A stretch of DNA of 64,000 bases from Pseudomonas sp. HAR-UPW-AIA-41 (GTDB lineage: Bacteria; Pseudomonadota; Gammaproteobacteria; Pseudomonadales; Pseudomonadaceae): NCBI RefSeq assembly GCF_002304225.1, contig NZ_NSLB01000001.1, forward strand, positions 186,001 to 250,000. The letters are read 5' to 3'. Below are positions 26,239-35,408 of the stretch, piece by piece. A program made the position numbers and the translations under genes. The notes beneath the pieces were generated by a model, which saw only the letters and a program-made list of their open reading frames with translations, searched no databases and had not been told where the DNA came from. Within the stretch, counting starts at the first letter, position 1. Each line of letters begins with the position of its first letter.

Positions 26239-26264
26239 GAGCGCCGGGTTAACCGCCGGCGCTC
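26239..26264. other. Intercistronic hairpin between narK2 and narG
   Basis: GAGCGCCGG and CCGGCGCTC pair over 9 bp with an 8-base loop, 20 bp before the narG ATG. There is no T-tract, so it is more likely an RNA-processing or stability element that sets transporter-to-enzyme ratios than a terminator. Confidence 0.55.
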
Positions 26265-26283
26265 AGCCTGAGAGGAAAAGAAA

Positions 26284-29200
26284 ATGAGCCACATACTCGA
26301 CCAGCTGCGCTTCTTCAACCGCAAGCAGGGGGAGTTCGCCGATGGTCATGGCGAGACCCGCAAGGAATCTCGTGACTGGGAGAACGTCTACCGCTCGCGC
26401 TGGCAGTACGACAAGATCGTGCGTTCCACCCACGGGGTGAACTGCACCGGATCGTGCTCCTGGAAGATCTACGTGAAGAACGGTCTGATCACCTGGGAAA
26501 CCCAGCAGACCGACTACCCGCGTACCCGCAATGATCTGCCCAACCACGAGCCCCGTGGCTGTCCGCGGGGGGCCAGCTATAGCTGGTACATCTACAGCGC
26601 CAACCGTTTGAAGTATCCCAAGGTCCGCAAGCCGCTGCTGAAACTCTGGCGTGAGGCACGCATCGATAAGAGCCCGGTAGAAGCCTGGGCCAGCATCGTC
26701 GAAGACCCGGTCAAGGCGCAGAGCTACAAGAGCAAGCGCGGCATGGGCGGCTTCATTCGTTCCAGCTGGAACGAGGTCAACGAGATCATCGCCGCGGCCA
26801 ACGTATACACCGTAAAGCAATACGGCCCTGACCGCGTGGTCGGCTTCTCGCCGATTCCGGCCATGTCCATGGTCAGCTATGCCGCAGGCAGCCGTTACCT
26901 GTCGCTGATCGGTGGCGTGTGTCTGTCGTTCTACGACTGGTACTGCGACCTACCGCCGGCCTCGCCGCAAGTCTGGGGCGAGCAGACCGACGTGCCGGAG
27001 TCTGCCGATTGGTACAACTCCAACTACATCATCGCCTGGGGTTCCAACGTTCCGCAGACCCGTACCCCGGACGCCCACTTCTTCACCGAGGTGCGCTACA
27101 AGGGCACCAAGACCGTGTCGATCACTCCGGACTATTCCGAGGTGGCCAAGCTCACCGACCTCTGGCTCAACCCCAAGCAGGGTACCGACGCCGCGCTGGC
27201 GCAGGCCTTCGCCCACGTCATCTTCAAGGAATTCCACCTGGAGAAGCCGAGCGAATACTTCCGCGACTACGCCAAGCGCTACACCGATCTGCCGGTTCTG
27301 GTGCTGCTCAATGAGAAGGACGGCAGCCAACGCGCCGAGCGCTTCCTGCGCGCCTCTGATCTGGCCGGCAACCTCGGCCAGGAGAACAACCCGGAATGGA
27401 AAACCATCGCCATCGATGCCAATGGCGAGCTGGTCTCGCCGCAGGGTTCGATCGGCTATCGCTGGGGCGAGAAGGGCAAGTGGAACATCGAGGCCCGTGA
27501 AGGCGGCGCCGGTCGTGAAATCGATCTGAAGCTCAGCCTGATCGACTCCGGCGAAACTGCCGAGGTGGCCTTCCCCTATTTTGGCGGCCAGGTGCACGAG
27601 CACTTCACCCATGTCGAAGGCGAGGAAATCCAGCTGCGCCGCGTACCGGTGCGCTCGATCACCCTGGCCGACGGCAGCACCGCCAAGGTCGCCAGCGTGT
27701 TCGACCTGATGGCGGCCAACCTCGGTATCGACCGTGGCCTGGGCGGCAGCAACGTGGCACGCAGCTACGACGACGCCAGCGTGCCGGGTACTCCGGCCTG
27801 GCAGGAAAAGATCACTGGTGTCAGCCGCGAGAAGGCGATCCAGATCGCCCGCGAGTTCGCCGATAACGCCGACAAGACCCATGGTCGCTCCATGATCATC
27901 GTCGGTGCGGCGATGAACCACTGGTACCACATGGACATGAACTACCGTGGCCTGATCAACATGCTGATGTTGTGCGGCTGCGTGGGGCAGACCGGTGGTG
28001 GCTGGGCTCACTATGTGGGCCAGGAGAAGCTGCGTCCGCAGTGTGGCTGGCTGCCGCTGGCCTTCGGCCTGGACTGGAGCCGTCCGCCGCGCCAGATGAA
28101 CGGCACCAGCTTCTTCTACAACCACAGCTCGCAGTGGCGCCACGAGAAGATGAGCATTCACGAGGTGCTCTCGCCGCTGGCCGACAAGTCGCAGTTCCCC
28201 GAGCACATGCTCGACTACAACATCCGCGCCGAGCGCGCTGGCTGGCTGCCGAGCGCACCGCAGCTCAACCGCAACCCGCTGCAGATCTGCCGTGACGCCA
28301 AGGCCGCCGGCCTGTCTCCGGTGGATTACGTGACCAAGTCGTTGCAGGACGGTTCGCTGCGCTTTGCCTGCGAGCAGCCGGACAATCCGGTCAACTTCCC
28401 GCGCAACATGTTCATCTGGCGCTCCAACCTGCTGGGCAGCTCGGGCAAGGGCCACGAGTACATGCTCAAGTACCTGCTGGGTACCAAGAACGGCGTGATG
28501 AACGAGGACCTCGGCAAGCGCGGTGGCTTCAAGCCGCAGGACGCCGAATGGCAGGACGAGGGCGCCATCGGCAAGCTCGACTTGGTCACCACCCTCGACT
28601 TCCGCATGTCCTCGACCTGCGTGTATTCCGACATCGTCCTGCCGACCGCCACCTGGTACGAGAAGGACGACATGAACACCTCGGACATGCACCCCTTCAT
28701 CCACCCTCTGTCGGCCGCCATCGATCCGGCCTGGGAAGCGCGTTCGGACTGGGAAATCTACAAGGGCATCGCCAGGAACTTCTCGGAAATGGCCAAGGGA
28801 CACCTGGGCGTCGAGCAGGATCTGGTCACCGTGCCGCTGCTGCACGACAGCCCCGGCGAACTGGCTCAGCCGTTCGGCGGTACCGACTGGAAAACTGCCG
28901 GAGTCGCACCGCAGCCGGGCAAGAACTGCCCGAACATGACCGTGGTCGAGCGCGACTACCCCAACACCTACAAGAAGTTCACTTCCCTCGGCCCGCTGCT
29001 GGACAAGCTCGGCAATGGCGGCAAGGGCATCAACTGGAACACCGAACATGAGGTCGAGTTCCTCGGCGAACTGAACTACAAGGTGCGCGAAGAGGGCGTA
29101 AGCCAGGGCCGGCCGAAGATCGAGTCGGCCATAGATGCGGCTGAAGTCATCCTCAGTCTGGCTCCCGAAACCAACGGCCATGTGGCGGTCAAGGCCTGGG

Positions 29201-30054
29201 CGGCGCTGTCGGAATTCACCGGTCGCGATCACAGCCACCTGGCACTGCCTAAGGAGCACGAGGCTATCCGCTTCCGTGACATCCAGGCGCAGCCGCGCAA
29301 GATCATCTCCAGTCCGACCTGGTCGGGCCTGGAAGACGAGCATGTGTCGTACAACGCCGGCTACACCAACGTCCATGAGCTGATCCCGTGGCGCACCATC
29401 ACCGGCCGCCAGCAGTTCTATCAGGATCACCCGTGGATGCAGGCCTTCGGTGAGCAGCTGCAGAGCTACCGTCCGCCGATCAACACCCGCACCGTCGACT
29501 ATGTGAAGGGCAAGAAGTCCAACGGCAATCCGGAGATCGCCCTGAACTGGATCACCCCGCACCAGAAGTGGGGTATCCACAGCACCTACACCGACAACCT
29601 GATCATGCTCACCCTGAGCCGCGGTGGTCCGATCGTCTGGCTGAGCGAAATCGACGCCAAAAAGGTCGGCATCGAGGACAACGACTGGGTCGAGTGCTTC
29701 AACGCCAACGGCGCGCTGACCGCCCGTGCGGTGGTCAGCCAGCGTGTCAAGGAAGGCATGGTGATGATGTACCACGCTCAGGAACGCATCGTGAACGTGC
29801 CTGGCGCCGAAAGCACCAAGACCCGCGGTGGCCACCACAACTCGGTGACCCGCGTGGTCCTCAAACCCACCCACATGATCGGCGGCTACGCCCAGCAGGC
29901 CTACGGCTTCAACTACTACGGCACCGTGGGCTGCAACCGTGACGAGTTCGTGGTGGTGAGAAAAATGAACAAGGTCGATTGGCTCGACGGCACCGATGTG
30001 GGAGGCCTGGGTGGCGACGCCCTGCCGCAACCGCTGCCGACCGAGATCGAGTGA
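26284..30054 (+). CDS. narG: Respiratory nitrate reductase alpha subunit NarG
   Basis: Catalytic, Mo-bisMGD subunit of the membrane-bound nitrate reductase, facing the cytoplasm. It is 1256 residues, the family length. The N-terminal FS0 cluster motif HGVNCTGSCSWK (about 50-61) uses the His/Cys ligand set, and GCPRGASYSWY follows near 97. MoCo-binding signatures continue (YNSNYIIAWGSN near 246, MNHWYHMDMNYR near 544, GRQQFYQDHPWM near 1041). It begins an uninterrupted narGHJI run, with 11 bp to narH. Confidence 0.98.
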   Translation: MSHILDQLRFFNRKQGEFADGHGETRKESRDWENVYRSRWQYDKIVRSTHGVNCTGSCSWKIYVKNGLITWETQQTDYPRTRNDLPNHEPRGCPRGASYSWYIYSANRLKYPKVRKPLLKLWREARIDKSPVEAWASIVEDPVKAQSYKSKRGMGGFIRSSWNEVNEIIAAANVYTVKQYGPDRVVGFSPIPAMSMVSYAAGSRYLSLIGGVCLSFYDWYCDLPPASPQVWGEQTDVPESADWYNSNYIIAWGSNVPQTRTPDAHFFTEVRYKGTKTVSITPDYSEVAKLTDLWLNPKQGTDAALAQAFAHVIFKEFHLEKPSEYFRDYAKRYTDLPVLVLLNEKDGSQRAERFLRASDLAGNLGQENNPEWKTIAIDANGELVSPQGSIGYRWGEKGKWNIEAREGGAGREIDLKLSLIDSGETAEVAFPYFGGQVHEHFTHVEGEEIQLRRVPVRSITLADGSTAKVASVFDLMAANLGIDRGLGGSNVARSYDDASVPGTPAWQEKITGVSREKAIQIAREFADNADKTHGRSMIIVGAAMNHWYHMDMNYRGLINMLMLCGCVGQTGGGWAHYVGQEKLRPQCGWLPLAFGLDWSRPPRQMNGTSFFYNHSSQWRHEKMSIHEVLSPLADKSQFPEHMLDYNIRAERAGWLPSAPQLNRNPLQICRDAKAAGLSPVDYVTKSLQDGSLRFACEQPDNPVNFPRNMFIWRSNLLGSSGKGHEYMLKYLLGTKNGVMNEDLGKRGGFKPQDAEWQDEGAIGKLDLVTTLDFRMSSTCVYSDIVLPTATWYEKDDMNTSDMHPFIHPLSAAIDPAWEARSDWEIYKGIARNFSEMAKGHLGVEQDLVTVPLLHDSPGELAQPFGGTDWKTAGVAPQPGKNCPNMTVVERDYPNTYKKFTSLGPLLDKLGNGGKGINWNTEHEVEFLGELNYKVREEGVSQGRPKIESAIDAAEVILSLAPETNGHVAVKAWAALSEFTGRDHSHLALPKEHEAIRFRDIQAQPRKIISSPTWSGLEDEHVSYNAGYTNVHELIPWRTITGRQQFYQDHPWMQAFGEQLQSYRPPINTRTVDYVKGKKSNGNPEIALNWITPHQKWGIHSTYTDNLIMLTLSRGGPIVWLSEIDAKKVGIEDNDWVECFNANGALTARAVVSQRVKEGMVMMYHAQERIVNVPGAESTKTRGGHHNSVTRVVLKPTHMIGGYAQQAYGFNYYGTVGCNRDEFVVVRKMNKVDWLDGTDVGGLGGDALPQPLPTEIE

Positions 30055-30065
30055 GGAGCACAGAC

Positions 30066-31604
30066 ATGAAAATTCGTTCCCAAGTGGGCATGGTCCTGAA
30101 CCTGGACAAGTGCATCGGTTGCCACACCTGCTCGATCACCTGCAAAAACGTCTGGACCAGCCGTGAAGGCATGGAATACGCCTGGTTCAACAACGTCGAG
30201 ACCAAGCCTGGTATCGGCTACCCCAAGGAGTGGGAGAACCAGGACAAGTGGAAGGGCGGCTGGGTGCGCAACAAGGACGGCTCGATCAATCCTAAGATCG
30301 GCGGAAAGTTCCGCGTGTTGGCGAACATCTTCTCCAACCCGGATCTGCCTTCGATCGACGACTACTACGAGCCGTTCGATTTCGATTACCAGAACCTGCA
30401 TACCGCACCGCTGGGTGACCACCAGCCGGTGGCCCGGCCGCGCTCGGTGATCTCCGGCAAGCGTATGGAGAAAATCGAGTGGGGTCCGAACTGGGAGGAG
30501 ATTCTCGGTACTGAGTTCGCCAAGCGCCGCAAGGACAAGAACTTCGACAAGGTACAGGCTGATATCTACGGCGAGTATGAAAATACTTTCATGATGTATC
30601 TGCCGCGTCTGTGCGAGCACTGCCTCAACCCGGCGTGTGCGGCGTCCTGCCCAAGCGGCGCGATCTACAAGCGCGAAGAAGACGGCATCGTTCTTATCGA
30701 CCAGGAGAAGTGCCGCGGCTGGCGTATGTGCATCAGCGGCTGCCCGTACAAGAAGATCTACTTCAACTGGAAGAGCGGCAAATCCGAGAAGTGCATCTTC
30801 TGCTACCCGCGCATTGAAGCCGGTATGCCGACCGTGTGCTCGGAGACCTGTGTGGGCCGCATTCGCTACCTTGGCGTGCTGCTTTATGACGCCGACCGCA
30901 TCCACGAGGTGGCCAGTACGGCGAACGAGCAGGACCTGTACCAGAAGCAGCTGGAGATCTTCCTCGATCCGTTCGACCCGGCCGTGATTGAGCAGGCGCA
31001 GAAGGACGGCGTGCCCATGTCGGTGATCGAAGCCGCGCAGAAGTCCCCGGTCTACAAAATGGCGGTGGACTGGAAGCTGGCTCTGCCGCTGCACCCGGAA
31101 TATCGCACGTTGCCGATGGTGTGGTATGTGCCGCCGCTGTCGCCGATCCAGAACGCCGCCGCCAACGGCAGTGTGAGCATGGATGGCGTGCTGCCGGACG
31201 TCGACAGTCTGCGTATTCCGCTGCGCTACCTGGCCAACCTGCTCACCGCCGGCGACGAGAAGCCGGTCAAGCTGGCTCTCAAGCGTCTGTTGGCCATGCG
31301 TGCCTACAAGCGTGCCGAGCAGGTTGACGGTGTGCAGGACCTCAAGGTGCTGGAGTCGGTGGGGCTGTCCGTGGCGCAGGTCGAGGACATGTACCGCTAC
31401 CTGGCCATTGCCAACTACGAAGACCGCTACGTGGTGCCGTCGGCCCACCGCGAAGAGGCCATGAGCGACGCATTCGCCGAGCGCTCCGGCTGCGGCTTCA
31501 GCTTCGGCAGCGGTTGCAGTGGTTCGTCGGACACCAACATGTTCGGCGCCAAGAAGGCCAACAAGCGCGACGTGCTGAAAACCGTCCAGCTGTGGGAGGA
31601 ATGA
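30066..31604 (+). CDS. narH: Respiratory nitrate reductase beta subunit NarH
   Basis: Electron-transfer subunit carrying three 4Fe-4S clusters and one 3Fe-4S cluster between NarI and NarG. The 512-residue product has cysteine groups CIGCHTCSITC (about 16-26), CEHCLNPACAASCP (about 184-197), CRGWRMCISGCP (about 217-228, with the Trp of the 3Fe-4S site) and CIFCYPRIEAG-CSETC (about 244-263). The start at 30066 replaces a longer in-frame start inside narG. The Cys/Gly-rich C-terminal tail resembles that of other pseudomonad NarH proteins. Confidence 0.98.
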   Translation: MKIRSQVGMVLNLDKCIGCHTCSITCKNVWTSREGMEYAWFNNVETKPGIGYPKEWENQDKWKGGWVRNKDGSINPKIGGKFRVLANIFSNPDLPSIDDYYEPFDFDYQNLHTAPLGDHQPVARPRSVISGKRMEKIEWGPNWEEILGTEFAKRRKDKNFDKVQADIYGEYENTFMMYLPRLCEHCLNPACAASCPSGAIYKREEDGIVLIDQEKCRGWRMCISGCPYKKIYFNWKSGKSEKCIFCYPRIEAGMPTVCSETCVGRIRYLGVLLYDADRIHEVASTANEQDLYQKQLEIFLDPFDPAVIEQAQKDGVPMSVIEAAQKSPVYKMAVDWKLALPLHPEYRTLPMVWYVPPLSPIQNAAANGSVSMDGVLPDVDSLRIPLRYLANLLTAGDEKPVKLALKRLLAMRAYKRAEQVDGVQDLKVLESVGLSVAQVEDMYRYLAIANYEDRYVVPSAHREEAMSDAFAERSGCGFSFGSGCSGSSDTNMFGAKKANKRDVLKTVQLWEE

Positions 31605-31606
31605 GT

Positions 31607-32362
31607 ATGCAAATCCTCAAGGTGATTTCCCTCTTGCTGGATTACCCGACCGAGGCGCTGCAAAGCGCCCGCGACGAGCTTAACGAAGCCATCGGCCGCG
31701 CCCGCGAGATCAGCCCCGCGCAGCGCACGGCGCTGATCGCGCTCCTCGACGAGCTGGCCGGCGGTGACGTGATGGACGTGCAGGAACGCTACAGCGAGCT
31801 GTTCGACAAGGGCCGCTCCCTGTCGCTGCTGCTGTTCGAACACGTGCATGGCGAATCGCGCGACCGTGGCCAGGCTATGGTCGATTTGATGGCTCAGTAC
31901 CAGGACGCCGGTTTCGCCATCGACGTTCGCGAACTGCCCGATTACATCCCGTTGTACCTCGAGTACCTGGCTACCCGCGAGGATCTCGAGGCCCGCGAGG
32001 GCCTGGCCGATGTATCCCATCTGCTGGCGCTCCTCGCGGCCCGACTGGTTGAGCGTGACAGTCCTTACGCCGCCTGTTTCCAGGCCCTGCTGCAGATTGC
32101 CGGCGTGCAGCCGCAGCAGGCCGTGGCCGAGGTGCGTGAGCAGGTCGCCGCCGAAGTGCGCGACGACTCGCTCGAGGCGCTCGACAAGATCTGGGAAGAG
32201 GAAGCTGTGGACTTCATGAAGGCCGAGCAGCAGGACCGCTGCCCGAGCCAGACCTCGATGCCGGGCAAGGCGCGTGAAGAAGTGCCGGTGCCGCTGCACT
32301 GGGTGGATTTCAAGCTAGAAGGACAGGCCGCCGCGCCTGCCCAGGAGGTACGTCATGTCTAA
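31607..32362 (+). CDS. narJ: Nitrate reductase assembly chaperone NarJ
   Basis: Cytoplasmic TorD-family chaperone that holds NarGH for cofactor insertion. It is about 251 residues, with ISLLLDYPTEALQSARDEL at the N-terminus and DYIPLYLEYLATRE near 107-120, the signature region. The ATG at 31607 is favoured because GGAGG ends 7 bases upstream. The ATG at 31601, within the narH stop, would abut the ribosome site. It overlaps narI by 8 bp. Confidence 0.95.
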   Translation: MQILKVISLLLDYPTEALQSARDELNEAIGRAREISPAQRTALIALLDELAGGDVMDVQERYSELFDKGRSLSLLLFEHVHGESRDRGQAMVDLMAQYQDAGFAIDVRELPDYIPLYLEYLATREDLEAREGLADVSHLLALLAARLVERDSPYAACFQALLQIAGVQPQQAVAEVREQVAAEVRDDSLEALDKIWEEEAVDFMKAEQQDRCPSQTSMPGKAREEVPVPLHWVDFKLEGQAAAPAQEVRHV

Positions 32363-33050
32363 CCTGAACCTGCTGGCCTTCGGCCTGTATCCCTACATCG
32401 CCCTGGCCATCTGTCTGATCGGCAGCTGGGCGCGCTTCGACCTGTCGCAGTACAGCTGGAAGGCCGGCTCCAGCCAGATCTTCAACCGCACCCCGGCCGA
32501 ACAGCGTTACATGCGCATCGCCAGTAACCTGTTCCATGTCGGCGTGCTGTTCGTGCTGGCGGGTCACTTCGTGGGCCTGCTGACCCCGGCCTCGGTCTAT
32601 CACCATGTGATCAGCACCGAGAACAAGCAGCTGCTGGCGATGGTCTCCGGTGGCCTGTTCGGCGGCCTGTGCCTGATCGGTCTGCTGATGCTGCTCAAGC
32701 GTCGCCTGTGCGATGACCGCGTGCGCGCCAGTTCCAGCTTCTCCGACACCATGATCCTGGTCGTGTTGCTGGCGCAGTTGCTGCTCGGTCTGGGCACCAT
32801 CTACGCCTCGACCCACCACATGGATGGCTCGGTGATGGTGATGCTGGCCGACTGGGCCCAGTACACCGTCACCCTGCAGCCAGTGAAGGCCGCCGCGTCG
32901 ATCGCCCCGGTGAGCCTTGTTTACAAGCTGCACGTGTTCCTCGGCCTGACGCTGTTTGTGCTGTTCCCCTTCACCCGCCTGGTGCACATCGTCAGTGCTC
33001 CGGTGTGGTACCTGGGCCGGCGCTATCAGATCGTACGCCAGAAAGGTTGA
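32355..33050 (+). CDS. narI: Respiratory nitrate reductase gamma subunit NarI
   Basis: Diheme b membrane subunit that oxidises quinol and passes electrons to NarH. The 231 residues form about five membrane helices. Histidines suited to haem ligation are FHVGVLFVLAGHFVGL (about 54-70) and LHVFLGLTLFVLFPFTRLVH (about 195-214). It completes the enzyme, and translational overlap with narJ suits coordinated assembly. Confidence 0.97.
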   Translation: MSNLNLLAFGLYPYIALAICLIGSWARFDLSQYSWKAGSSQIFNRTPAEQRYMRIASNLFHVGVLFVLAGHFVGLLTPASVYHHVISTENKQLLAMVSGGLFGGLCLIGLLMLLKRRLCDDRVRASSSFSDTMILVVLLAQLLLGLGTIYASTHHMDGSVMVMLADWAQYTVTLQPVKAAASIAPVSLVYKLHVFLGLTLFVLFPFTRLVHIVSAPVWYLGRRYQIVRQKG

Positions 33051-33059
33051 GGTTTGTTT

Positions 33060-33088
33060 GGATCGGCTGCGCGTCGGCCAGCCGATCC
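33060..33088. other. Strong inverted repeat between narI and the parvulin gene
   Basis: GGATCGGCTG and CAGCCGATCC form a perfect 10-bp stem with a 9-base loop, starting 9 bases after the narI stop. With no T-tract, it may protect the upstream nar mRNA or reduce read-through into the parvulin and moaA. Confidence 0.6.
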
Positions 33089-33162
33089 GCCTGACCTGCT
33101 ACGAGGATGGAGAGAACCGTGTGTTGCGGCTCCATCGCCAATCGAATGTGTGGAGGTGTGAA

Positions 33163-34134
33163 ATGGGTTGTGGATGCGGTGGTAACGGAAGTGGTGGCGG
33201 CTGCGCCGGTGGCACGGCGAGGGAAGTGCCACTAGATGTCAAGCAGGCTGGCGTCCAGGCTTTTGAGCCTGCTGCCAGTGAAGCCAGCGAAGCAGTGCAG
33301 GAGCAGGATGACGAACCGGCCTCAGGGCCTGAACTGATCGTCACCAGCGAGCAGGAGTGGCCGCGGATCAAGGTCAATGGTGTGGCGCTCAGTCAGGAAG
33401 CTATTGCTCAGGAACTACAGTACCACCCGGCCAGCACCCGTCAGGAAGCGATTTTCCTCGCCAGCCAAGCGCTGGTGCTGCGCGAACTGATCCAGCAGCG
33501 TATCGCCGAGCTTGGCCTGCAGGTTGAGGTGGGCGCCGGCGAGAGCGAAGAAGAGGCTCTGACGCGCACTCTTCTTGAACTCGAAGTCCCGTTACCGCAT
33601 GCCGATGAAGCGGTCTGCCGCCAATATTTCGAACGCAACCGCCAGCGTTATGCCAGCGCACCACTGCTGGCCGCCCGGCATATCCTGCTGGCCTGTCCGG
33701 CCGATGACCCCGAACAGCGCAGCGAGCGGCGCGAGCAGGCTGAGGCCTTGCTGGCTCAGCTTCAGGTTGATGGCGCGCGCTTTGCTGAACTGGCGCTCGC
33801 CCATTCGTCATGCCCCTCGAAAGAGCAGGGCGGTGCACTCGGCCAGATCAGCCAGGGGCAAACGGTGCCCGAGTTCGAGCGTCAGTTGCTGCGTCTGCCG
33901 CTGGGGCTGGCCGGCCAGCCACTAGAGAGTCGCTACGGCTTTCACGTGGTGTGGGTTGATCAGCGTATCGAAGGACAGCTGCTGCCTTTCGAGGTAGTGC
34001 AAGGTTCGATTCGGGCTGAACTGGATCAGCGTGTTTGGCAGGTGGCGGTGGCTCAGTACCTGAAGAACCTGGTCAGCATGGCCGACATTCAGGGCATTGT
34101 TTTGGATGGTGCCGAGTCACCGTTAATGCAATAA
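33163..34134 (+). CDS. Parvulin-type peptidyl-prolyl isomerase with Cys/Gly-rich N-terminus
   Basis: A 323-residue protein whose C-terminal half is a PpiC/rotamase domain: LAARHILLACPADDPEQ (about 165-182), RFAELALAHSSCPSKEQGGALGQI (in two parts, about 205-230) and ESRYGFHVVWVDQRI near 257. The N-terminus MGCGCGGNGSGGGCAGG contains four cysteines and no signal peptide, so it acts in the cytoplasm and might bind metal. PPIases of this sort close nar operons in several pseudomonads and may assist folding of NarGH. The start at 33163 has GGAGG ahead; the frame is open further upstream. Confidence 0.88.
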   Translation: MGCGCGGNGSGGGCAGGTAREVPLDVKQAGVQAFEPAASEASEAVQEQDDEPASGPELIVTSEQEWPRIKVNGVALSQEAIAQELQYHPASTRQEAIFLASQALVLRELIQQRIAELGLQVEVGAGESEEEALTRTLLELEVPLPHADEAVCRQYFERNRQRYASAPLLAARHILLACPADDPEQRSERREQAEALLAQLQVDGARFAELALAHSSCPSKEQGGALGQISQGQTVPEFERQLLRLPLGLAGQPLESRYGFHVVWVDQRIEGQLLPFEVVQGSIRAELDQRVWQVAVAQYLKNLVSMADIQGIVLDGAESPLMQ

Positions 34135-34203
34135 AAATGACAGTGCCAGTGTTTCTGGCTTCTGATCAGAAGCCATCGGGCAAGGCGCGGTGGGGAGTAA
34201 GTC

Positions 34204-35199
34204 ATGATCTATAGACAATTGCAGGATGGCTTTGGCCGCAGCATTGAGTATCTGCGTTTGTCAGTGACTGATCGTTGTGATTTCCGCTGTGTCTATTGCA
34301 TGGCCGAGGACATGACCTTTCTGCCGCGTCAGCAGGTATTAAGCCTGGAGGAAATCCAGCGGGTAGCTGCATTGTTCGTCGCCAACGGGGTGAAGAAGAT
34401 TCGCCTGACCGGCGGCGAGCCACTGGTGCGTCAAGGGATCGTAGGCCTTTGCGAACAGATCGCCGCTCTGCCGGGCCTGCGTGAGCTGGTGATGACTAGC
34501 AACGGTTCGCAGTTGGGCAGGTTGGCACGCCCGCTGGCCGACGCCGGTGTCAAACGCATGAACATCAGTCTCGATAGCCTGAACGCCGACAAGTTTCGCG
34601 CCATCACCCGCACAGGCGATCTGGCCCAGGTGTTGGCCGGGATTGAGGCCGCCAGCAGCGCCGGCTTTGCCCGGGTCAAACTCAACGCGGTGGTGATGCA
34701 GGGACGCAATGCCGACGAGGTGGTCGATCTGGTCGACTTTGCGGTCAACCGCGGGTTGGACATCAGCTTTATCGAGGAGATGCCGCTGGGCGAGGTGGGG
34801 CGGTCTCGTGGCGAGAGCTTCTGTTCCAGTGACTGGGTGCGCGAGCGCATCGCCGAGCGCTACAGTCTGATAGACAGCGCCGAGCAGAGCGGCGGGCCGG
34901 CCCGTTATGTCCGACTGAAGGATTTCCCCGAGAGCCGCATTGGCTTCATTTCGCCGCACAGCCACAACTTCTGTAGCACCTGCAATCGTGTTCGTCTGAC
35001 TGCCGAGGGGCGTCTGCTGCTGTGTCTTGGCCACGAAAATTCCATCGACCTGCGCGCCTTGCTGCGCCGCTACCCGGAAACGGACCAGCCTCTGCTCGAT
35101 GCCCTGCAGGTGGCCCTTGCGCGTAAGCCGCTGCGCCACGAATTCAGCGTGGATGGTGAGGTGCAGGTGCTGCGCTTCATGAATGCCAGCGGCGGTTAA
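34204..35199 (+). CDS. moaA: GTP 3',8-cyclase MoaA
   Basis: Radical-SAM enzyme that makes 3',8-cyclo-GTP, the first step of Mo-cofactor synthesis. The 331-residue product has the SAM cluster motif CDFRCVYC (about 24-31), [11 protein letters not shown] near 74, the second cluster [19 protein letters not shown] near 259-277, and the functional Gly-Gly C-terminus (NASGG). It lies 69 bp after the parvulin and may share the nar transcript. A strong terminator follows. Confidence 0.97.
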   Translation: MIYRQLQDGFGRSIEYLRLSVTDRCDFRCVYCMAEDMTFLPRQQVLSLEEIQRVAALFVANGVKKIRLTGGEPLVRQGIVGLCEQIAALPGLRELVMTSNGSQLGRLARPLADAGVKRMNISLDSLNADKFRAITRTGDLAQVLAGIEAASSAGFARVKLNAVVMQGRNADEVVDLVDFAVNRGLDISFIEEMPLGEVGRSRGESFCSSDWVRERIAERYSLIDSAEQSGGPARYVRLKDFPESRIGFISPHSHNFCSTCNRVRLTAEGRLLLCLGHENSIDLRALLRRYPETDQPLLDALQVALARKPLRHEFSVDGEVQVLRFMNASGG

Positions 35200-35232
35200 T
35201 TCCGCTGGCGTGAAAATTCATACCCTCCCTTT

Positions 35233-35258
35233 GGGGCGCATAAGCGCCCCGTTTTTTT
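35233..35258 (+). terminator. Rho-independent terminator after moaA
   Basis: GGGGCGC-ATAA-GCGCCCC is followed by G and seven Ts. It probably ends the narK1K2GHJI-ppi-moaA transcript. Confidence 0.92.
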
Positions 35259-35305
35259 GCGCCAGTCGTGCTTTCTGGTGATTTTTCGTCAGCGCCTTTC
35301 CGGGC

Positions 35306-35319
35306 TTGACTGCAATCAA
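35306..35319. promoter_or_regulatory. Anr/Dnr-like box ahead of nrdD
   Basis: TTGACTGCAATCAA has one mismatch to the consensus. TAGATT at 35341-35346 fits a class II -10, and the nrdD start lies 90 bp downstream of the box. Confidence 0.7.
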
Positions 35320-35408
35320 GTTGATCGCTTCGATTGCTCGTAGATTACCCATCATCTAGTGCCTGTTTATTAAATCGACAACAGCATATGGTGTTTCAGG
35401 GGGTGTCT

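Noticed and set aside
26950..30030. A 1026-codon open frame on the minus strand opposite narG
   Set aside because: It is an artefact of GC-rich codon use: narG on the plus strand has complete family motifs, and the reverse product has no recognisable domain.
29916..31448. A 510-codon minus-strand frame opposite narH
   Set aside because: The His/Arg-rich translation has no domain, and narH on the other strand is fully supported.
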